A stretch of 64,000 nt of DNA from Chloroflexota bacterium (GTDB lineage Bacteria; Chloroflexota; Dehalococcoidia; Lucifugimonadales; UBA3495): contig JAPPLU010000060.1 in NCBI GenBank assembly GCA_028874075.1, positions 215,281 to 279,280 of the forward strand, given 5' to 3'. Of the stretch, positions 58,666-64,000 are shown piece after piece. Position numbers and translations under genes: made by a program. The notes beneath the pieces were generated by a model, which ran no database searches, was not told where the DNA came from, and saw only the letters and a program-made list of their open reading frames with translations. Position 1 is the stretch's first letter, and each line of letters opens with the position of its first letter.

Positions 58666-60027
58666 ATGGACAAGACCACTGGCTTACTGAGTGAATATTC
58701 TTGCAGCCTGGTGTATGAGGACCTGGACGGGGACACCATTCACCAGGTCAAGCGCACTCTGATCGATACCCTGGGGTGCGCCATGGGCGGCTACTTGTCA
58801 GAGCCGGCCAAGATCGCTCGAACGCTGGCAGGTTCAGTTGCTGGAAATCCCCCAGCCCGCGTTCTGGGGACGCCAGGCTATAGTTCCCTGGATATGGCTG
58901 CCTTTGCAAACGGTTGCATGATTCGTTACCTGGACTGCAATGACTCCTACTTCTCTCCAGGGGGCGGTCATCCCAGCGATATGATTGCCGCTGTGCTGGC
59001 GGTGGCGGACGCTTATGGCTGCAGCGGCAAAGACGTCATTACGGCCACTGCCCTGGCCTACGAAGTTTTTTGCCGTCTCTCGGACCAAGTGGTAACCGGC
59101 GATTATGGTTGGGACCAGGGCATGTTCAGCATCGTGGGGGCCACCTGCGCCGCCGGCGCTCTGATGGGCCTGGACCAGAAGCAGATGGGCCATGCCATCT
59201 CCCTTGCCTTGGCGCCCAACCTGCCCCTAGGGGTTACGCGAACCGGCGAACTCTCCATGTGGAAGGGCTGCGCAACCGCTAGCGCCACCCGCGCGGGCAT
59301 TTTTGCCGCTCAATTGGCATTCCAGGGAATGGCCGGGCCCGGCGAACCATTTGAAGGGCGGCGCGGTCTGTGGGAACAGGCAGGGGTTACCCAAAAGGTT
59401 ACCCTTGATGAGTTTGGTGGAAGCGGCAGGCAATTCTTGATAAATGATACTACTTTCAAATTCTACCCTTCTCAGATACACACACAGGCGCCCATAGGCC
59501 TTGCTGTGGACCTTTACGGCAGGGTAAACGCCCAGGATATCGACTCCATAACCATTGAATCCTATCGTTCAGGGATTAGCAGCCCTGATACCGAGCCGGA
59601 GAAATGGGATCCCCAAACCAGGGAGACTGCCGACCACAGCATCCCGTTCCTTGTGGCGATGGCCCTGCAGGATGGCGCAGTCACACCCGGCAGTTTCTCT
59701 CCCCAGCGAATTGCCGATCCTTCCCTGCGGGCGTTGATGTCGAAAATGAGCATGACCGAAGGGCCGGGCTTCACCGAAAAATACCCGCAGCAGTACAACT
59801 GCCATATTGTGATAACTACTTCCGCTGGAGAGAAGTACGAAGTCAGCACTTCTTACCCCAAGGGTCACAAGCACAATCCCCTGAGCGACCGGGAAGTTGA
59901 CCAGAAATTCACCAATCTGGCCACTTTAGTCCTGTCGGAACAGCAATGCAGCGAAGCATTAGATTTACTCTGGCGTATCGAAGAAGCTACCAATTTGTCC
60001 AGCCTTCTGGAAGTAGTGGAAGTTTAA
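58666..60027 (+). CDS. MmgE/PrpD family protein
   Basis: A 453-residue protein of the 2-methylcitrate dehydratase / iminodisuccinate epimerase family, which dehydrate or epimerise small organic acids. Typical elements: IDTLGCAMGGY, GMIRYLDCNDSY (start of the active-site region), GGGHPSDMI, KPAATSxHLQ-like YPSQIHTQAPI, and late DRPHPLSDREVDQKF-like KGHKHNPLSDREV. Start is ATG 58666 with GGAGAG upstream. It follows the hydrolase gene and precedes SirB1 by 25 bases. Substrate unknown. Confidence 0.9.
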   Translation: MDKTTGLLSEYSCSLVYEDLDGDTIHQVKRTLIDTLGCAMGGYLSEPAKIARTLAGSVAGNPPARVLGTPGYSSLDMAAFANGCMIRYLDCNDSYFSPGGGHPSDMIAAVLAVADAYGCSGKDVITATALAYEVFCRLSDQVVTGDYGWDQGMFSIVGATCAAGALMGLDQKQMGHAISLALAPNLPLGVTRTGELSMWKGCATASATRAGIFAAQLAFQGMAGPGEPFEGRRGLWEQAGVTQKVTLDEFGGSGRQFLINDTTFKFYPSQIHTQAPIGLAVDLYGRVNAQDIDSITIESYRSGISSPDTEPEKWDPQTRETADHSIPFLVAMALQDGAVTPGSFSPQRIADPSLRALMSKMSMTEGPGFTEKYPQQYNCHIVITTSAGEKYEVSTSYPKGHKHNPLSDREVDQKFTNLATLVLSEQQCSEALDLLWRIEEATNLSSLLEVVEV

Positions 60028-60052
60028 GCAGCGCGCTGCAGGTGGCCCAAGA

Positions 60053-60880
60053 ATGACACTAGATTCCAGTTACAACTTTCGCGCCTCGTTCGCAGAGGAA
60101 GTGTCCCTTCCCGAAGGGGAGCTAGACCTGCAGAGGGCGGCGCTGTATCTGGCAGGGGAGGAATATCCCGACCTGGACGTGGACCGTTACCTGGGCAGAA
60201 TGGACGACATGGCAGCCGAAGTGAGGTCTTTGGCCGGAAACTCTGACAAGTTGGAAAGTTTGGCCAGGGCACTTAACAGCTATCTCTTCGACATCAATGG
60301 GTTTTCCGGCAACACTGGGAACTATTATGATCCGGACAACAGCTTCCTGAACCGGGTTATGGAAACCGGAATTGGCATTCCCATAACCTTGTCCGTCTTG
60401 TACTTGGGAGTGGCAAAACGGCTGGGGCTGAATGGCCATGGTGTTGGCATGCCGGGGCATTTTCTGGTAAAGATCGAAGAGCTGGACCTTTACCTGGACC
60501 CCTTCCACGACGGACAGCTTCTTTCGGCAGGGGACTGCCGGCGCCTTGCCGAGCACCTGTTTGGGCCAAACGTGGAATGGGACAAGCGGTTTCTATCGGC
60601 CACACCCGCCGTCTCGACTCTCACGCGAATGCTAAACAACCTCAGGATAATCTATTCCCAAAGAAGAGACCTTGTTCGGCTGGTAGCGGTGCTGGAGCGA
60701 ATGATGCTCATAAACCCCTCAAACGTGGCTCTATGCAGAGATCTTGCGATCTGTCATGTTGAGCAGGGCAATAGAGCCGCCGCGGTGCGATCCCTCGAGG
60801 AATTGATAAGTGTTGCCACTAACGAAAGCGATGTGGCTGCGGCTCGGACCTTCATCGAGAACATTATTCGGAACGGGTAG
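60053..60880 (+). CDS. SirB1 family (transglutaminase-like with TPR tail)
   Basis: A 275-residue protein of the SirB1 family: NTGNYYDPDNSFLNRVMETGIGIPITLSVLYLGVAKRLGL, GVGMPGHFLVKI, then two TPR-like hairpins (INPSNVALCRDLAICHVEQGNRAAAVRSLEEL). The transglutaminase-like core has a Pro-Ile where a catalytic Cys would lie, so it is probably non-enzymatic. Function is not established; relatives neighbour prfA and prmC genes in other bacteria, though not here. AGGTGG lies before ATG 60053. Confidence 0.88.
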   Translation: MTLDSSYNFRASFAEEVSLPEGELDLQRAALYLAGEEYPDLDVDRYLGRMDDMAAEVRSLAGNSDKLESLARALNSYLFDINGFSGNTGNYYDPDNSFLNRVMETGIGIPITLSVLYLGVAKRLGLNGHGVGMPGHFLVKIEELDLYLDPFHDGQLLSAGDCRRLAEHLFGPNVEWDKRFLSATPAVSTLTRMLNNLRIIYSQRRDLVRLVAVLERMMLINPSNVALCRDLAICHVEQGNRAAAVRSLEELISVATNESDVAAARTFIENIIRNG

Positions 60881-60972
60881 CCTGGGGCGTGTTTCTCTTG
60901 CAATCCGGTTGGCATTTGGCTTCGTATTGTTATGCGTATGGCCTGTAGACTCCAGGCATCGGGAGAGTAACG

Positions 60973-61548
60973 GTGACTGACTATCAGGTCCTGGAGGACC
61001 AGGAACTGCTAGTTCGAATCGCTGCCGGCGAGAAGGATGCCCTCGAGGCCATTTACGAGCGGTATTCATCGCCGGTTTACTCTCTGGCCAGGTACATGCT
61101 CCGCTCCGAGGCTGTGGCGGAAGAAGCCACCCAGGATGTCTTCCTGAACATCTGGCTTAAAGCCTCCAGCTACAACTCGTCCCGGGGGCAACCCAAGACC
61201 TGGATAATGAGCGTCGCTCACCACAAGATTATTGATGTTATCAGGTCTCGGCGCCGGGCCGAGGCCATTTCCGACCCAAAGGAGTATGAGACCCTGGACC
61301 TGCTGCCTTCGGAACAAGTAGGCACCGCTGAAACCGTCGTGAGAAATCTGGAAGCCGAGCGGGTCCGACGGGCCCTTGAGCGGCTGCCTGTCACCCAGCA
61401 GGAGGTTGTAACTTTGGCGTATTTCGGTGGGCTGTCCCAATCTGAAATCGCCGCCAGGCTCGGGCAACCCCTTGGCACGGTAAAGACCAGGGCCAGGTTG
61501 GCTCTCCAAAAACTTCGGGAAGAATTGCGGCAAGAAGACGATGAATAA
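60973..61548 (+). CDS. ECF RNA polymerase sigma factor
   Basis: A 191-residue sigma-70 family factor. Region 2 (20-90) has YSSPVYSLARYMLRS...QDVFLNIW and GQPKTWIMSVAHHKIIDVIR. Region 4 (130-185) has LPVTQQEVVTLAYFGGLSQSEIAARLGQPLGTVKTRAR for -35 recognition. GTG start after GGGAGAG. Its last eight bases overlap the start of the anti-sigma gene, the usual sign of a co-translated sigma/anti-sigma pair. It should direct an envelope- or redox-stress regulon. Its target promoter is not readable here. Confidence 0.95.
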   Translation: MTDYQVLEDQELLVRIAAGEKDALEAIYERYSSPVYSLARYMLRSEAVAEEATQDVFLNIWLKASSYNSSRGQPKTWIMSVAHHKIIDVIRSRRRAEAISDPKEYETLDLLPSEQVGTAETVVRNLEAERVRRALERLPVTQQEVVTLAYFGGLSQSEIAARLGQPLGTVKTRARLALQKLREELRQEDDE

Positions 61549-62461
61549 ACTGCCAGAGTCATTTCCTCCGGAACATCCGGAAGACTTGCTGGAAGCCTTC
61601 GCCCTCGGAACCCTGGAGGAATGGGAGCGAGACGAGGTAGAGACGCACCTGGATGCCTGCCCCGATTGCTCGACCCTGCTCGCAGGATTTGAGGAAGCAT
61701 CGCTTCTGTTGGCGGACGTCGCGCCACAGGTGGAGCCGCCCACCGGTCTGCGCGCCAGGGTAATGGAAGCCGTTGATGCTTTGCCGCCGGTATTTGTTCC
61801 CCGTGAAAGCAACGAAGCCGAATCCCCAGCAGCGTCCGACTCTGCATTTCGTTTTACGTTCAGCAGTTTCGCGATGCCTCTGGCCGCCACGCTGGTCATT
61901 GGCTTGCTGACCGCATCACTGATAATGAACGTCGTGACTACCACACGGCTGAATTCCCTGGAGCAAGAGCGCCTCGAAACTAATGCCAGGCTGGAAGGGT
62001 TGGAAAGGGGACATGCCTCGGCCAATGCAGGCATCGCCCAACTGGCCGTAGAAAACCACCAGACCGATTCGGCGCTAAAGCAGGTGATGGAAACCAGCTA
62101 CCTGATGGCGAGGCCGTTCACTCAGCCCTTGTTGCTTCAGCCCACTGACGGTGGGAGCGATTCAGAAGGAGTGCTGCTGGTCACCAACGATGGCAAAAAG
62201 GCCATTCTGATGCTCGCTAACATGGAGCAGCCCCAGGCATCCCAGGCGTATCAGGTTTGGTTGTCGCGTAACGGGCAGCAACTGCCGGTGGGCCGAATAA
62301 TGGTTGATTCTTCCGGATGGGGCACCATGGCTCTGAACCCGCCTGAGTCCCTTTACGGCTATGACTGGATGAACTTGACCATGGACAACCCTGATACCAC
62401 AATTGGCGGCGGCAGCGAGATGATTCTGCAGACCCGGATAATTTCACCGGCTGACCGCTAG
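61541..62461 (+). CDS. Membrane anti-sigma factor with zinc-binding N-terminus (RskA-like)
   Basis: A 306-residue partner of the sigma factor. The N-terminal ASD domain carries the ZAS motif HLDACPDC (His and two Cys, residues 36-43). A membrane segment at about 107-127 (AMPLAATLVIGLLTASLIMNVV) is followed by a coiled-coil stretch (LNSLEQERLETNARLEGLERG) and an extracytoplasmic RskA-like domain (170-300, GKKAILMLANMEQPQASQAYQVWLS). It should hold the sigma factor at the membrane until a signal triggers proteolysis. The frame overlaps the sigma stop by eight bases. Confidence 0.92.
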   Translation: MNKLPESFPPEHPEDLLEAFALGTLEEWERDEVETHLDACPDCSTLLAGFEEASLLLADVAPQVEPPTGLRARVMEAVDALPPVFVPRESNEAESPAASDSAFRFTFSSFAMPLAATLVIGLLTASLIMNVVTTTRLNSLEQERLETNARLEGLERGHASANAGIAQLAVENHQTDSALKQVMETSYLMARPFTQPLLLQPTDGGSDSEGVLLVTNDGKKAILMLANMEQPQASQAYQVWLSRNGQQLPVGRIMVDSSGWGTMALNPPESLYGYDWMNLTMDNPDTTIGGGSEMILQTRIISPADR

Positions 62462-62485
62462 GTCATCCCAAATGGGGACTTTAGA

Positions 62486-62650
62486 ATGTATTTGCAGGAC
62501 TCATCCATGCTGACGCTATTCTCCCAATCCCCCTTGGCTGTGGCCGCCAACGACTTAACTTGCGAAATCTGCGGCGCCCAAATGGTGCAGCGCCAGTGCA
62601 AGATTAGCTGTCCAAACTGCGGATTTACCCGGGATTGTTCAGATCCATAA
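62486..62650 (+). CDS. Tiny zinc-ribbon protein
   Basis: A 54-residue frame. The C-terminal part reads CEICGAQMVQ, CKISCPNCG and RDCSDP: two CxxC knuckles plus extra Cys, which should bind zinc. The closing CGFTRDCSDP type recurs in small conserved proteins of many bacteria, with no assigned role. ATG 62486 has a weak GGGGA, while an internal ATG at 62507 has AGGA eight bases before it and would give 47 residues. It lies 24 bases after the anti-sigma stop, so it may be co-transcribed with the stress operon. Confidence 0.65.
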   Translation: MYLQDSSMLTLFSQSPLAVAANDLTCEICGAQMVQRQCKISCPNCGFTRDCSDP

Positions 62651-62822
62651 CCGGCACATGGTTCATGGGTTGCCTCAATATTACCGTTCCAAACGTTGCC
62701 CCCTCCTCCGTTTCTGATATACTTGGCGCAAACTCCTGACTACGCGAATGGGCAGGCTATAGATATCCTCTAGAGCAAGTATTCGGGAGGGAATGAACAC
62801 CTTTAAGTGGGAGTGTGACACT

Positions 62823-63350
62823 ATGGGTATCAACATCAAGGGAATCGGTCATGTCGGTATCCTGGTATCCGACTTTGAGCGGTCTTTCAAGTTCTACACT
62901 GAGGTCCTCGGGTTGAAGGTTACTAACCATCGCAAACGGCCCAATGGCGCGGAAACTGCCTTTTTGCGCTTTGACGAGACCCATCACGACGTGGTAATTG
63001 CCAGCGCCCCCGAGGGCGTGGACGTATCTGAAGCCGTCCCTGCCAACGCCCGCCTCGTGCAACAGATCGCCTTTCTGGTAGAGGATCGCGACGAATTCAT
63101 GCGCGCTTTGGCTCACCTGCACAGCAACGGTGTGAAGATTATCAACGGTCCTACCACCCACGGCATCGAAAGCGACAACAACATCTACGGCAGCGGCAGC
63201 CGTTCCTTCTACTTCAATGATCCCGACGGCAACCGCCTGGAGATCTTCACGGATGGGATGAAGGTGCGAGATGGCGAGCGCTTCCCCAGCCCCGATTACC
63301 TGGAGGCTCTGGAAGACTTCATGCGCACCCAGCGGGGTGTTGAGGTCTAG
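62823..63350 (+). CDS. VOC-family (glyoxalase/dioxygenase) protein
   Basis: A 175-residue vicinal-oxygen-chelate protein with two beta-alpha-beta-beta-beta modules. Metal ligands appear to be the His in GHVGI, His in THHDVV, and the Glu in RLEIF. It may be a glyoxalase, dioxygenase or resistance protein. The Gly-Ser segment YGSGSRSFYFNDPDGNR before the Glu is family-like. Start is ATG 62823, with GGGAG nine bases upstream; ATG 62793 would be only two bases from its ribosome site. Single gene with a terminator. Confidence 0.9.
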   Translation: MGINIKGIGHVGILVSDFERSFKFYTEVLGLKVTNHRKRPNGAETAFLRFDETHHDVVIASAPEGVDVSEAVPANARLVQQIAFLVEDRDEFMRALAHLHSNGVKIINGPTTHGIESDNNIYGSGSRSFYFNDPDGNRLEIFTDGMKVRDGERFPSPDYLEALEDFMRTQRGVEV

Positions 63351-63382
63351 CTCCTTGCCCGATTCCAAAGAACCCTGAAAAT

Positions 63383-63410
63383 GGCGGGCCCTTCGACTGA
63401 GGGGCCCGCC
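63383..63410 (+). terminator. Terminator between VOC and thyX genes
   Basis: Nine-pair stem GGCGGGCCC/GGGCCCGCC with a 10-base loop, followed by AAATTTG. Lies between convergent genes and may serve both. Confidence 0.7.
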
Positions 63411-63434
63411 AAATTTGTTGGTTTCGGATAAACG

Positions 63435-64000
63435 CTACTGGCTGAATGGCCACCAGGCGGGATAGTCCCGTAATCGAAGCCACCGGAATAACTGTGGCTG
63501 TTCAGTTACCGCCAGTTTCATGGCCTCCAGAATGGGCTTCCTGACGGACTCATGGGCTTGTCCGGATGAACGTAACTTGAAGATGTGGTAGCACTCTCTC
63601 AGGTTCATTTTTGACAGGACGCGCCGGTAGTGGCCATGGGTTGCCAGGTATTGGGCCGCTGAAGGCGAGACCTGCACGACTTCGTTAAACCCCGCCTCAG
63701 AGAATCGCATAGCGGAGCGGAACTCCTCCTCAAGGCCGGCGTCTGTCAGCAGGCCAGGCACCTGAAAGCCCAGGTTAACTGTCAGGTTCTGGGGAAAGTA
63801 CGACTGCATCCGGTGACGCCTGAATTCTCGGAATGCGCCGTAATCCATAACAAACTCAAAAGTGTAGTCCACCAGTTCGAATTCCCTGATAGGAGATTCG
63901 TGGTCTCCCAAATTTCCCATTAGAGTATCGATAAGCTGCATTCGCTTTTCCGAATCCAATTCCTGGGCACGTTGCCAGGCGCTCTCGTAGCTGTCCGAGA
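63435..64000 (-). CDS. thyX: FAD-dependent thymidylate synthase-like protein, C-terminal part (cut by window edge)
   Basis: The last 188 or so residues of a ThyX-type protein; the frame is open through position 64000. It shows the ThyX core segments: DYGAFREFRRHRMQSYFPQ, where RHRxxS(x)xQ recalls the FAD/dUMP motif, followed by YHIFKLRSSGQAHESVRKPILEAM. Some Chloroflexota have double-length ThyX proteins whose second domain has just such an altered motif, and this may be one. Whether the active first domain exists can only be seen beyond the edge. It would make dTMP using methylene-tetrahydrofolate and reduced flavin. Confidence 0.82.
   Translation of the reverse strand, partial: SDSYESAWQRAQELDSEKRMQLIDTLMGNLGDHESPIREFELVDYTFEFVMDYGAFREFRRHRMQSYFPQNLTVNLGFQVPGLLTDAGLEEEFRSAMRFSEAGFNEVVQVSPSAAQYLATHGHYRRVLSKMNLRECYHIFKLRSSGQAHESVRKPILEAMKLAVTEQPQLFRWLRLRDYPAWWPFSQ

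Noticed and set aside
52816..60027. Multi-gene immune island around the STAND gene
   Set aside because: Downstream genes are metabolic (hydrolase, MmgE/PrpD) and have their own ribosome sites; no nuclease, reverse transcriptase, TIR or gasdermin-like gene is nearby.

Overview
This 64 kb window is a chromosomal stretch of moderately high GC content with dense, mostly co-directional bacterial genes. There are no rRNAs, insertion sequences, integrases or CRISPR arrays. The gene content suggests a Chloroflexota genome, probably Dehalococcoidia or SAR202-like. The supporting features are a luciferase-like monooxygenase, several TPP enzymes, CaiB-type CoA transferases, two ferredoxin-dependent 2-oxoacid oxidoreductases with fused gamma-delta subunits, DapL-type lysine synthesis, an archaeal-type phosphoglycerate mutase and a ThyX-type thymidylate synthase. 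This placement is inferred from content; no marker gene was compared. TTG start codons behind strong Shine-Dalgarno sites are unusually common.

Layout. 1-7.2 kb (minus strand): truncated cysS, a fused tandem CoA transferase, a cyclophilin-like protein, an FAD oxidoreductase, a DUF971 protein and a TPP enzyme, with a plus-strand FmdB-type zinc ribbon between them. 7.4-12.5 kb (plus): a DUF5677-like gene, then an FCD-type GntR regulator followed by a three-subunit 2-oxoacid:ferredoxin oxidoreductase. Its alpha subunit carries a YPIRP motif that recalls oxalate oxidoreductase, and palindromic operators lie at both promoter regions. 12.5-21 kb: two hypothetical proteins, an alpha-hydroxy-acid oxidase, TenA, a hotdog protein overlapping a TPR protein, GNAT, SDR and an amidohydrolase. 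21-31 kb: a luciferase-like monooxygenase, then a minus-strand run of cupin, alpha/beta hydrolase, a second oxidoreductase (gamma-delta, alpha, beta) and an acyl-CoA ligase, followed by dxs and a GPP34 protein. 31.5-32.0 kb: four tRNA genes (Val, Arg, Leu, Val).

33-42.5 kb holds a nine-gene minus-strand housekeeping operon: tsaC, isoprenyl diphosphate synthase, pgk, apgM, tpiA, miaA, dapF, dapL and hflX. It joins lower glycolysis, lysine/peptidoglycan precursor synthesis and tRNA modification. At 42.6 kb a structured RNA candidate precedes a HypE/PurM-like gene. 44-52 kb: threonine dehydratase, a small HTH protein with a clear promoter and terminator, a formamidase-family protein, a second TPP enzyme and a single-chain ADP-forming acyl-CoA synthetase. 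52.8-56.5 kb: a 1224-residue CHAT-STAND NTPase-TPR protein whose CHAT domain has lost both catalytic residues. 56.6-64 kb: an Abhydrolase_10-like hydrolase, MmgE/PrpD, SirB1, an ECF sigma factor with its overlapping anti-sigma gene, a tiny zinc-ribbon protein, a VOC protein and a truncated ThyX.

How the genes fit together (inference). The two ferredoxin oxidoreductases, the CoA transferase, the acyl-CoA ligase and the ADP-forming synthetase suggest oxidation of 2-oxoacids or other small carboxylates via CoA thioesters, with ATP recovered by substrate-level phosphorylation. The most unusual items are the pseudo-CHAT STAND protein, the regulated YPIRP oxidoreductase operon, the structured RNA before the HypE-like gene, and the tandem CoA transferase with only one catalytic aspartate.
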